From Ulva prolifera (lineage: Eukaryota; Chlorophyta; Ulvophyceae; Ulvales; Ulvaceae), in NCBI GenBank assembly GCA_023078555.1, contig CM041196.1, positions 5,405,658-5,469,657 on the forward strand: a stretch of DNA of 64,000 bases, written 5' to 3'. Position 1 is the first letter of the stretch, and the number at the start of each line of letters is the position of its first letter. The notes beneath the pieces are model-generated. The model was not told the origin of the DNA. It did no database searches and was given only the letters and a program-made list of their open reading frames with translations. Positions 48,704 through 60,182 of the stretch are shown piece by piece. The position numbers and the translations under genes were made by a program.

Positions 48704-50759
48704 GGCGCCACAGACTCAGTTTATTGTTTCTTGTTTTGTCACAAAACGCACGGTGCGGTTTTGGCCGCACTGCGTGGCTGCAAGGGATTGCGGGCACAGC
48801 CCGAGACTGCGAAATGGTCACTACTTAACTACTGCAATTGCGGCGCAGATGCGATGGGCCTTGTTTGTTTGGGTTTTGGTCAATTTCAAATACCAAAAAC
48901 ACGCCACAAAAAAAGCATGTGCACAGCTGCAGGGTGTAACGTGGGCACGACCGTAATTCAACGCGATGCATGGCATGGACTCCTCAATGTCTATGCCAGC
49001 AGTGTGCAGGGCTGTCAGCAGGACGAGAGGAGTTTGCACGAAGAACGTAAGCTGTGACTCTGCCATGATTTGTATCGAAAAATGCCCGACGCCGCAGCAC
49101 GTCGTGCCTCGGATGCGATTGCTCGAGCTATATATAGCCTGCTTTGGAATACAGACCGCAATTCCATCACAAGGTCCAGGACATTTCCAGCGTCGCAAAG
49201 GTTCGTGCGCGATCGTCTGTAGTTGCACGTCGGTTTGACGGTGCGTGGCCGTGACAGCTGCCTGGCTTCCGGCCGCGGTGACGACATGCATGCGCATTAT
49301 ACTACGTACGAGACGACCCGGAGCCACGCGGCGCGCCACGTATACAAGCCGAACAGCACGGACCAACTCGGTAGAAATATTGAGTCCCTGCCAGTGCGCA
49401 ATACCGCTTCAAGTACTACAGTCCCGCGCACATGCGCAGCTGCGTGCGTCAGAATCGCTTTGGCGCCGGATGCATATACTTTGGGGCGTCGGAGGCGGTC
49501 ACGATACGCTGATCTCGGCCAGCCCTGACCGCAGCTGCGGTGAAATGCAGTGCCCTGCATATGCACTGCAGTGCATATGCAGTTTGATGCGCATCGCGAA
49601 GAGGCCATGACGCGGCCGCCCGCCGGTCGGGCACCGGATTTTGTTCGCAGATGGACCTGCGGGTGGCTACCTGTCTCGTCGATCGCGCCCCGCCGACCTG
49701 CCGCCGCAAGCTTGCTTCCAGGTGTGGCCTGTCAACAAGCCCCTGGGCCATCTCGGCCATGCCGCAGCCAGTGACCGCAGCCGGGCATGACTTCACGCGA
49801 GGCACAAAAACACATCAACATCAGCGACGACTGCTGCTCCATGACAATTGTGAAACGCTTCAGGTATGCATAGGCCCAGGCAGCTCGTGCGATCGATCGA
49901 GGCGTGCACAAGTGCTACCGCTACTGCAGCACGCGCGTGGCTGCACCGCCATGTGCATGCGGTTTGCAAACCGGCTCGTCGCGGCAGCGCTTGACCCACG
50001 GCCAGACCTCAAGGAGATGCTTTGTGAGCTGTTTCTTGGTTCGCACGTAGCCGCGAGTCGGCATTGGTACTGTTCATGAACGCTTTGGGTATGGCCGTGA
50101 GGCCCTAGCGATTGCCGCAACCGCCGCGCGCTCGAACTGCGAAGCGCTGGAGCTATCTCCGAAGCAATGGAATAGCCGCACGTAGCCAGCCGAGCGCCGT
50201 CGGTCTGACGCCGATTCAACAAGCATACCATGCGACACACTCGCATCTGCGCTAGCCAGCTGGCATGCAAGCACGCGAAACAGTCTGTGACGGCTGCCGT
50301 GCGCGATGTGAACCGGGGGACTGCACCTTAAGCTTGCACCTTGCGAATTAGGATGGTGCCAGCAGGAGCGCTAGCGGAACGCACGGGGTCAGTGGTGCGC
50401 CAGGGCTGTCCGACCGGGTTATGATTGTTTGCTGTAGAACATGGAAGCTGCTGAAGGATTACGGATGCGGGCCTCGCGAGGAAGCGTGCGCGGTGTGCTG
50501 TGTCCACTTGCATGCAGCGGATGCATGTGTGACCGAGCTCTGCAGAGCCTTCCAGCGAGCTCCAGCCCAGGCGTCTACGGAGGCTTGCAGTGCCAGGGGT
50601 GACCCGGTAACCACTAACCATTCCACAACAGCCAAACTGTGTTCCGGGCCGGCCACTTCATGACTGCGGTGCCATGACTGCAGCATCATGCCGATGTTGC
50701 CATTGGCCACAGCAGTCATGCCCTGAAAAACAATGTGCATACTATAGATACACGCATGT
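48704..50759. other. Spacer upstream of gene A
   Basis: It holds the promoter of gene A (not recognisable by eye) and a perfect 28-bp palindrome at 49555-49582. No supported gene. Confidence 0.4.
49555..49582. repeat. Perfect 28-bp palindrome
   Basis: CTGCATATGCACTG followed directly by CAGTGCATATGCAG. Confidence 0.96.
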
Positions 50760-51416
50760 GTGTGTATTTATACACACATGCATACTGCTCCGGCCGCCGA
50801 CGCCGATGCCGGACACAGCGCCCAGCCGGGGCGCCACGCGCCAGACGCAGCGCAGGCTGCGGCCCTGGCGGCGGCAGCGGCGCCGGTTGGCCAGGATCCG
50901 GCGGGGCCTGGGGAGCAGGCCGCTGCCGCGCAGGCAACGGCGCTGGAGCAGGTGTTCAGGGCAGTGGCCCAGGAGAAACTGGGGGACATCATGTTTATGC
51001 CGCCAGGTGACCCTTTGTGCATAGGAGATGTGTCGGTTGTGAACCCCTGTGCTGCTTCCTATTGCGGCCATGCGGCTCGGGAGGACGGGGGTGCTGCGGA
51101 GACGCGGGACGTGCAGAAACGCACTGCTTATCGTTTGTACGACCCTGATGCGTATACTTTTGTGCCGTTATCGCATGAGACGCATGGTCGCTTGGGACGG
51201 CCTGCCATGAATCACTTGAATCGGCTGGCGGCGGTTGCGTCTCGGTGTGGTAAGGTGAACCGTGCTTTGTTTGTGACGAATGCTCTGCGCCGGTTGAGTG
51301 TGGCGTTGTGCAAGGGGAATGCTCTTGTGCTCCGTGCGGGGCTTCAATCTTTGGCTGGCATCACCGGCCGAGCTGTGGAACGTGCTCGTACCCGGCCTTG
51401 TGCCATGACTGCGTGA
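50760..51416 (+). mobile_element. LINE-type retrotransposon, 3' coding end
   Basis: A 218-codon frame is alanine-rich at first. It then carries GDVSVVNPCAASY, R..VQKRTAYRLYDPDAYTF and FVPLSHETHGRLGRPAMNHL, ending at TGA 51414-51416. This order (D-x-S/T-V-x-x-P, then K-x-x-x-Y, then F-x-P-x-x-x-E-x-x-G) is the C-terminal region I associate with a non-LTR reverse transcriptase family common in algae and protists. It may be an endonuclease-like domain, but that is inference. The reverse transcriptase part is absent, so this is a 5'-truncated insertion, the usual fate of LINEs. The frame is open throughout, which suggests a fairly recent copy. An R2 repeat head lies about 110 bases after the stop. 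Confidence 0.65.
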
Positions 51417-51519
51417 GTACTAGTGGATTTGCGTGTGTATTCCTGGCAACGGCTCGCTGCCCGGCCTCTGTCCTTTGTAACCACATGCATACTGGCGAAT
51501 GAGTGTCATGACCAAGCTC

Positions 51520-51570
51520 TTACGTGTTTGTTACAAGGACAAAGGTGGCTAGGCGGGCAGCTCTCACGTG
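51520..51570 (+). repeat. Dispersed repeat family R2, copy at LINE 3' end
   Basis: GTTACAAGGACAAAGGTGGC, then TAGGCGGGCAGCT, starts about 110 bases after the LINE stop codon. This is the only R2 copy here directly attached to recognisable retrotransposon coding sequence. Confidence 0.6.
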
Positions 51571-53567
51571 TGTTTGTGACACTAGTATACTAATGTGGGC
51601 ACTCTTCATCACGATATGCCCTCACTGGCACCCTAGGCAGGGGAGCTCGCGAGCTCCAAATGTGGATCCAAACGCCGTCTGCGGCGGCCATGCATTAGCA
51701 GCACTTCCAGCTGCCAGCAACCACAGTAATCGTGAACCCGTGCACAAGGCAGCTCAGCGAAACAGGCGCCTGCATCACTTGAAGCGCAAGTGCTGCAGTT
51801 GCAGGGCCTTTGGGTCGACAGCTGTCCTACGGCATTCAGAAATATAAAGGCCCTTCTGCATGCATACAGCCAGAAGGGCAGCCTGGGTTGAAGCCTCATC
51901 AAAGCACCAATGATGCGATTCACTCTGCACTATGTATGTATGTAGACCCGCGTTAGGTGGGGCTTCCAGCCATATATAGTCGGTTGTAGCAATGAGTGAT
52001 ACTCTAGAGCTCTGTCCAGCATTTAGCTAGGGCACAGCTGTACTGTCGTCGGATTTTGATCAGTGGTAAATAACATCTTATTGTCGTCTATATCATACTC
52101 GTATTACAAAATGTCTTCAACCAAAGATGCATGCACTAGTACATCGTCCAGGTTTCCATCGCGAACCGTGCCACGGCGGTGTAGGTGGCACCGCAGAGCC
52201 AGTGAGCAGCTCAGACACAGGGTGCGGCAATGGTGTGGCCGCTGTACCTCAGGATTGCCACACAGCTGCAGGCCCGTGGCAGACCCGGCCGGGTCATACC
52301 AAACAGAACACATCCCAAAAGCTACCACCTCATGCAGCACAGGATCCTGCGCAGGAGGCGCTGTGCCTCAACTCAAAGTTGCGGGCAGCTGTGTCGGAGG
52401 GGGCCCCGGGTTGTCTCGCTGCAGGACTCCAGCGGCATGGGCACGTGCACCATCATGAAGCACATGATCCCGTGCTTTGAAACCAAAAAAGATTCTTTCG
52501 GATTTTTCAGTTTCCTCTAAGGGATGCAGCTATGCCACCACGCCGGCGGCACTCGTACTACGTACATCCAGAACTAAAGTATACTTTACTCTGCTTGCCA
52601 ATTAATTAATATTAAGTGAATTCACATTCAAGCCATAGTCTCCCCCCCCATGCGGCACTTTGTGGCAAAAATCTGCCTACGCGAGCACCGTGGTGAACAT
52701 GAAGCTGGCCTTGAACGTGCGTCGCGGTCTGTCTGGGCATCGTGCGACACCAGCACACAACTGACGCAACAGCTCATGGACCAAACCGGAGCCCCTAGGC
52801 CTACACAGCACTCCCATCTCGGCATGCACAGCAACTCACCTAGGACTTGGCTGTGGCACTGCAGGAGCACACGTCAATGTCCAACAGGACACGGCTCAGT
52901 AAATTCAGAATCACTCTATTTATACTTTACACTAGCCCTGGATTCGAAGGTGTGTGTGCTTTGCAGTCCTGAGTATATACAATTTTGTTGCAGTGCAGCA
53001 CTGCACATACCCATGGGCATGTCCAGCCAAGAGGCGATCGAGGTCGGCTGGCTGTTGGTCGATGATTACATAATCCGGGCGCTGCAGCATCCCCATGGGA
53101 GACCCGGAAAAAAAGGGTAATCCAGTTCACCCCACCCATAGGGGCCTCATCCCCCTCTCGGGATGTGGGGAACGCTCCCCGCTAGCTGCCGCAGCTGCAG
53201 GGACATTCCAAGTCTACAGGGTTGGGACCAGACAGAACAAGACAGCAACAGGCCACTATTCCGAATGCAGTGGAAAGAGCGGACACAGTGGACACCTGGC
53301 TCAAGTAGTGGGCACCCAGTTACAGCATGCGCATACCACCATCGCGAGCAACAGAATCACAATGCTATATCCACGTCATCGTGCTATTGGCTGCAATGGT
53401 CCAAAAAATTATTAATATGCGAGTAACAATGGCATGAAGCGAAACTGCTGCCAGGATGTTTATAATACATTCATCCGTGCATAGTTCCATAACATAACTC
53501 TTGCCTAACACAAAATCCACAGCCGGTGGAGGTGACTGAAGCATGTTTCAGCTCGCCTTGCTGCAGC
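51571..53567. other. Spacer downstream of the PhoX-like gene
   Basis: It contains the third R1 repeat copy (52873-52931). No gene recognised. Confidence 0.4.
52873..52931 (+). repeat. Dispersed repeat family R1, copy 3 (diverged, partial)
   Basis: It shares GTCAATGTCCAACAGGACAC and CTCAGTAAATTCAGA with the other copies. The 5' block GTGGTCCCGTTAAC is missing. Confidence 0.7.
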
Positions 53568-56500
53568 CTACACATTGCCATACCCACCCATTTCACCAAA
53601 CATGGTGTCAGCCAGGTTAGGGAAGTCGTTCCAGAGGCGAGGACCGGACACAGGAGCAGCCATGTCCACGGAGTTGGGGTGGGCCTTGAAGGGCCCGATG
53701 TAGCCGCACCACGAGTCATCGCCAGTAGCCTCCGGCTCATCGCTGCACACACACTGGCACATGAGACATGCAAGAGAAGCTCTGTCGCAACTGCAGTGTC
53801 GACACTGTGTATGCAAAACAACGACAAGCGAAGCCAAGATGGCCCAAAACATTGACCATTGCAGGAAGTGCAAGCTCGAGCTCGAGATCTGCACGAGTCC
53901 AGAGGCAGCACATGCTAGATGCGCATAGCGCAGCACACGTCATGCCAAGCTGGAATGGGGACGGTCAGCATAGCAGGCTACTAGTAGACAGCCCCGGGGC
54001 CGACTCGGTCCGCGCTGGCAGATCAGGGTGACATCTGAAAAAGCGTCGGCAGAATCAGCAACGCACAGCTTGTCCTCGTCGGACTCGCCGTACGGGTGCT
54101 GCACTACGGCCATGATGTACGACCAGCCGTTGATGTTGGGGTACCAGTACGGGCTCGTCGTCTCGGAGCCGTACGGCGTGGACAGGAACCGTGTGATGGA
54201 GCCGTCCTCGAACTTGTACCACCACAGCACATCATTCTGGTGTTCATCTGTGTCCTCACCTGCACACAAGGCGTTTGACGGCCTGCAAAGCTGCCATATA
54301 TGCATGGACAGCACAGACTGAGGCCGCCTGGGCCCAGGCGGGTACAGCAGTGTATACTTGCCAACAAGCATAGGGGATCCCCGATGCATGCGCTCGGGAG
54401 GCTCATGCATGGGAGGCCGTGCAGGTGGCTGCGCGCACCAATGATGAGGCCGTCATGGCCGCTCACGTATGCAACGTTGTCCGGGCCGGCGATGCCATCA
54501 ATGTTGCACTCGTTGTACTCGTCCGTGCCCGTCTCGGTCGTGCCGCAGATGAGCTCGTACATGTTGACCGCCATGTACTCCGCGTCGACGTCCATCACGT
54601 AGACACAGCCGCATGGGTTGTGCGCAAGGCGCACGTCATTCGTGTCGCCGAGGTCGAACTCGTTGCTGGGTTCGCCCTTGTCTGCAAAGTCCTCCATGCC
54701 CTCGCGGATCTCGGACATGGCGGTGTAGATGCGGCGGCGCTTCGTGTCGAATGTGATGCCCTCCCACTTTGAGAACTCCACGGTGGCGCCCATCACGGCT
54801 GAGACTCTGCACAACATGCATACATATATGCGCTGCCGTGTGAATGACGGTGTCGATGACAGTGACATGCGATGCCAGCAGCTGGCTGCCGTGCACGGAC
54901 CACGTGGTCCAGCCATGAAACGCTGTGCGCGTCAAATGCAAGGCTGCGAAAGAACATATGTCATCAGAAATGATACGGTTGGCGCAGCTAGCGCCAACAG
55001 AGACTGCTTCAATTGCCAGGGCATATTGAAGTACGGGGGCGCACCGGCGGAACTCAAAGCGCGCCGCGAGATCATGCATGCCCTCCTTGATCGACAGGCA
55101 CTCGAGCCCAGCCTGCGCGTTGATTGACGTGTAGCCCTTGGGGCATGAGCCTGTGTCCATGTTGGGCTCAGCAACATCGAAGAGGTCAAAGAAGGTGGTG
55201 GTCTTGGCGACGGCGAGGACCTCATCCGTGCACATTTCACCGCCCACCTGAATCCACTCGACGTCGAAGGCGCCACCTGCACTAACAGACTCTGCTGAAA
55301 CTGTTGCCGTGTGCATCCGAGCAGAGGTGTTGCCGAGAGGAAGGTGATGTGGCCGGTGCGAGCATCAATGCAGGATCGTGGAAATTGTTACAAAAAAGTG
55401 AACGGGAGAAAACAAACACTGAAAAGGAAGGATCGTGGAAATACATTTGCACCATATGGCATGCATGCACATCGGGCGCAACACAGCAGTCGGCAGATAG
55501 CTTTGAATTCGATGCAGGGTGATGTGGCATGACACAGGCGTAAGCTGAAGGGGCGCACCGCCCTCGTCGCTTGTCTGCGTCATCTTGGCGGCGTGGAGGG
55601 TGCCACAGGAGAGGTCACCAGCCGTGGACATCTTGTACACGCCGAGCATGACGTTGGTGCCCTGCAGATGCATGTACCCTCAGTACAGTCGGGAGCCCAG
55701 AGAGTGCTTGCTGTTGTGTGAAGTAGCTGCGCATGCACCCGCACATCACCCTGACGCAGCATGCGCAGCACGAGTACTGCCAGGCTCGGCGCTCAGCAGC
55801 CGGCTGCATGCAGACTGAACATGCACAAACGACTGCATGTGCACGGCCAAGCAAACCTACGCTGAGTCAGAGAGAGGCTGGCGCACGTCGTCAGTGATGT
55901 AGACAGTCTGCTGGTCGGGCATCATGTACGGCAGCTCAATCGCCAGGCGGCCCATCGCCATGTGCTTCACGCGCGACTCGATCTCGCCGTCGTCGCTCAC
56001 CTTGACCTGCATACCACCCACAGCTGATCGGTCCGCCTGACGCGGTGTGCTGCGGTGGGCGCAGACGCATAAAGTCTACACGCATGTTCGCCTCGACCCA
56101 GTCGCACGCCGAGGCAGAGCGTTGGGCGCAGCATGGTGGAGGCACGGGTGCGCAGACGGCACACCGCTACTGGCCTGGAATCTTGAATGTACCCAGACTC
56201 ATGCTTGCACTGACAGGACTGTGCGGGTGCGTTGAATGCAAGTAGGCGCGCGCGCCTGGACAAGCCGCATGCGCACGTGCACCGGATGCATGCATGTACA
56301 TATGCATGTACATCGCCACTCGAGCCGCCAGGGCGCACCTCCCAGGGGTAGCCATACATGTAAGGGAAGACGACCTCGGCCACCTCGGCGTTCGTTGAGT
56401 TCTCCGACATCTTGAAGTAGTCTGTCACCCACGTGGAGATGCGCTGCTCCTTCCAGTCGGCGCCCTCAGGGTTGTCGCGCGCCGCAGCGTGCAGCACGCG

Positions 56501-58441
56501 CGCGTCGGGCTCATACTCCTCACTGCCAAAGTGCGTCTGCCACGGCGTCACTGATCCGGCGCAGGGCACCCAGACCCCGCCGTACTCGGACCAGTCGATG
56601 GGCCTGTGCGTGGTGTGAAGGGTGACCACATGTGCTGCGCATGCATGTCAGTGATGCAGGGGCCTTGACGTGCCGGTCTCCATGCACATCGAGATCGATG
56701 CATCACTCTGCTGCACAGGTGCACAATGCGCAGCGCCATTGTGGTGACGTCACAGTGCAGGACAGTGTGTCAGATCTAGAGCTTTGCTGAAAGAGTTGAT
56801 CATAATACCTATCTTGGTCAGTCTTTTTTTATTTTGCATTGGAAAAACTCAGGTAAGGGCTATCATCGAAAAGCTAGTACAAAGAAACAATTCTCATGTG
56901 TGTCGAGAGGGCGAGTGGAGGACAGGGGGCGCCGCACTCGAAGGAGTCCACGGTGAGCGCGCCAGTCTCAACATCCTGCGTCATGCGCGTGAGGTATGTC
57001 GCCCCCGGGTCGGGCGACTCGTGGTGCGTGATCATGTACACCTTGTCACCCTTTGGTACGAGCGACGAGAAATCTGCATGACAAGAGGTTGTGTCTCACC
57101 TCAGCTCTCGCCCCACACCGTTTGTGCTCAAGCGCTGTGCAGCTTGCATACACAGCATGCATGCACTCCTCTTGCATATACAACAGGCTGCGCCCATGGG
57201 CCACCAGCAGCACGCTTCAGGCCAGCAGTACCCAAGCGGCACCCACAACACCGCAGCCTCTAAAATTTTGATTATCTACAACTCTATGGCCGTGCACCTC
57301 GCCAGCGCCTTGCCGTGGCTGTGCACAGCTGCATGCATGCGGAAACAATGCCCACGCTCGGCACTGCTGGCAGCATCTGCAGCGCTGTGCACGCGTACAG
57401 CACTAGTATAGTAGTACAGCATGCACAGCGATCGCGGGGGGGGCAGGGGGGGGGGGGGGGGGGGGGGGGGGGCAGACCATTGCCGTACGATACAAATGGC
57501 TCGCCGTCACGGATGATTGGCTGCATGTCCTTGTCCAAGAGGAGTCCGAAGGTGTGCTCGCCGAGGTGATCGCCAGAGCGCACGAGCACGTTGTACCTGT
57601 GCAGCAACCGCCACCCTCACCCCCAGTACTGTGGCCTTGGAAGCCATGGGGAAGCCATGGGGAAGGCGTGCAGACTGGCCAGATCCTGTGCATGTCTTGC
57701 AACCAGGGTGAGCGCAGCATGCACGCAGTGATGAACAAAACAGGTCCTGGGCATGTGCACAAGGTGTGCATGCTCTGCATAACGCATGTATCATATGCGC
57801 TCTGCAAGAAACATGTATCATATGTGCAGCGCCACCGCGGCGCCCTTGTCTCTGGGGAGGTGGCTGCGTAGGCAACGCCACAGCTGTTGCAGGCTGGGAG
57901 CAGGCTGGGAGCAGGGCGTGAACGAGGACCCAGGAGGGGGAAGGCAGGCACAAGGACGCAGTGCACCCAAGACACCACAGCCACTCACGACCGACACAAG
58001 CAGACAGTCCCGCATCACCCAGGTGACCACCCCTAGATTCCAAGCAGTATGCACAGGCACACCACTACGGTCCTACTGTGTGTTGATGTAACACAGTCAG
58101 AGTGTTCTGCCTGCATGGCCTGGAACATGCCAGTGAGCCCATGGATGCATGTGACAGAATGTGATGACTGTGCACTCATGACTGTACATGTGCAGACACG
58201 CTAGGTCACATCACTCATGGATGTATTGACTAATGCAGCACATACAACCACCGTTCGAGACGAGCATTGTGCAGTGCATTACTGTATTGCAGTCCTCAGT
58301 GATTTTCATGGGTGTAATGCTCCTGATGGGAGCTATGCATGGCTGACAGACTGCCAATGGTGAAAAAAATCCTGGATATCCTGATGAATTCTAGTCTGAA
58401 ATTCGTCAGAAGTGGCTTTTTCACGACAGAATCAAGGCCTT

Positions 58442-58476
<35 letters not shown>

Positions 58477-59108
58477 CGAAAGCTTTTGGAACCTTGCAGC
58501 TTTTGACCGAGCCAGGCTGACTGTAATTGAATTGCGAGCTGGAAGATAGGCACCGACAGCGTGGAACATGCACGCAGCACCCATCAGACGAGACGGGAAA
58601 AGAAAAACGTCAGACGAGACACTCGTGGCCACACCACGGCAGAATTCGAGTTCGGATAACCGCCCTGCCAAACAGCACTCACCATGTTGGCAAGCCTGCA
58701 CTCTCAATCTTGACGGCTGCAATTGCAAAGAAGAGGTTATTCCGTCAAACACGTGCTCACACAGGCTAGTGGGGAGTTCACTGGCGGGGAAGGGCATATT
58801 CTGTGCCAAGATGCGACGGCTGGTACGACGACTCTGGGCTTCGGAAGCATTGCGCACTTGGTATCGTAATCGACGCCGCCAACCATGGCCTTCTCCGCGG
58901 AAACTGCTAGATGCTTTTCATCGCCTTGAGCAACTTCAAGCTCGTCCCAGACAATCTGCAGAAGGCTGCGACCAGCGGGCGTAACCGTAGGCATCTCTAC
59001 TGTCAGAGCTGCGTCCGACGCGCAGGGCATCTTGGAGCCGGCTACGGTACTTGGCCGAGCCAAAATTAAAGCGCCCGTAGCGAATAATGTCGAAGCGGTG
59101 AGATACAT
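53568..59108 (-). CDS. PhoX-type (DUF839) alkaline phosphatase, ten exons
   Basis: Exons 59108-58858, 57596-57478, 57073-56938, 56603-56339, 56006-55887, 55661-55559, 55276-55045, 54806-54439, 54259-54067 and 53742-53568 join to 653 codons plus TAG with no remainder. Eight of nine donors are GTGCG(C/G/T); the other is GTCTGC. Residues 1-24 look like a signal peptide. Diagnostic PhoX blocks follow in order: DYDTKYNVLVRSGD (about 79-92), VWVPCAGSVTPW (179-190) with GSEEYEPDAR, MAMGRLAIELPY and VYITDD (about 270-297), WEGITFDTKRRRIYTAMSE (about 420-440), GPDNVAYVSGHDGLIIGED (about 515-534), and SETTSPYWYPNINGW with VVQHPYGESDEDK. Known PhoX enzymes are secreted phosphatases using calcium and iron rather than zinc. 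Algae use them to release phosphate from organic esters. Exon 1 is joined by phase and by sense of the junction, with slightly less certainty than the rest. Confidence 0.85.
55385..55440 (+). repeat. Partial end of the TIR element family
   Basis: TTACAAAAAAGTGAACGGGA, then GAAAACAAACACTGAAAAGG, inside an intron of the PhoX-like gene (between exons 6 and 7). Only one end is visible. Confidence 0.75.
57436..57472. repeat. 27-base G homopolymer plus adjoining 8-base G run (C tract in PhoX sense)
   Basis: G at 57446-57472 and at 57436-57443, split by CA. On the sense strand the C tract begins about six bases after the donor of exon 2 of the PhoX-like gene. Confidence 0.96.
58444..58476. repeat. 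33-base G homopolymer (C tract in intron 1 of the PhoX-like gene)
   Basis: An uninterrupted run about 380 bases into intron 1 on the sense strand. Unlike the other three it is not next to the inferred splice site. Confidence 0.96.
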
Positions 59109-59683
59109 GACGCCCTGTACATCTCAACAGCAACGTGACAGCAACGTCAACGCAGTCATTCGTTAACCTGAGCACGCGTGGTGTTGCAGGACGCGTCTAC
59201 AGCCAATTTGCAAGCATGCAGGGAGTAAAACTCGTCCACGCATCACGGGAGTCAGCTGCAGAGAAATTGCAAATTTTGTCATGAAGCAGCTTCGCTTGCT
59301 TGGATCTGTCTGTCAGCTCGCGCAGGCGCCGGCACGCACCAGCGCTGTCGACGGCCGCGGCTGAAAAGAGGGTGCTTGAACGATTGCAAGCTTCGACGTC
59401 AGACTGACAGCCACAGGCAAGCGATGCAGCTAACTAATGCAATCGCCTGATAGCTCTCACGGGTAGATGATGTGAGTGTGTGTGCTGCTCGGGCTTTATG
59501 TTCGGGTGCATTATGGGACGCTGCGCGGCGTCGACGCAGACGGGGATATCGATCCCTGTGAACGTTAACCCCGGGACTTCGAGGCCTGCATTGCCAGAGC
59601 CCATGCACCTGGGCCGCGGCACATGTATGAGCGCATATTCCCTCACATATTCTTCGAGGATATTCCTCTCGGGATTTCCAGAA
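59109..59683. other. Spacer upstream of the PhoX-like gene
   Basis: This is the promoter region of the minus-strand gene. I see no recognisable element or TATA box at a convincing distance. Confidence 0.35.
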
Positions 59684-59956
59684 GAGTGAACGGACGAATA
59701 CAAACACCAAAACCGAATCTCATCCGAATCAGCAGCAACACACACATACAACCACGATTACACTATTCCTCTCGGGGCGAGAAAGCGCCCGTCGGAGTTT
59801 TGTAACTTGTGGCTCCCGTGAAAAGGGGCACAGCAGGCTGTCAGCAGCCCCGATAGGGGTATACATACATCGCACGTGCACCCAAATCAGAAGGCTGCTA
59901 CGTTTCGGTTTTGGTATTTGTCTTCTTCCGTTGACTCTTTTGTTATAGCAGCCTGG
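59684..59956. mobile_element. Short TIR (MITE-like) element, about 270 bp
   Basis: The left end reads AGAGTGAACGGACGAATACA, AACACCAAAACCGAATCTCA, TCCGAATCAGCAGC. The right end is its inverse (GGTTTTGGTATTTGTCTTCT, TCCGTTGACTCTTTTGTTA). There is no transposase inside. It is a non-autonomous DNA transposon by structure. A strong hairpin follows at 59946-59979. Confidence 0.7.
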
Positions 59957-59979
59957 TTGTTATAATAACCAGGCTGCTA
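59946..59979. repeat. Hairpin with 13-bp arms
   Basis: TAGCAGCCTGGTT, eight bases, then AACCAGGCTGCTA. It overlaps the right edge of the TIR element. Confidence 0.9.
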
Positions 59980-60182
59980 GGCTGCCAACTCCGGGGCTAA
60001 ACTCGGGCCTGAAACACAAATATGTGATTGTGCACCGCAGAGCCTAACACTTTACAGAAGTACCATGAATTGTATATCTACATGTCATTTCTACACCACA
60101 TATTGTATCACAGCTTCATGAATTATTTGTATGACGGAACAGAATACGTATCCTATAGCTAGGAGCTGTATGACACAGCCTC

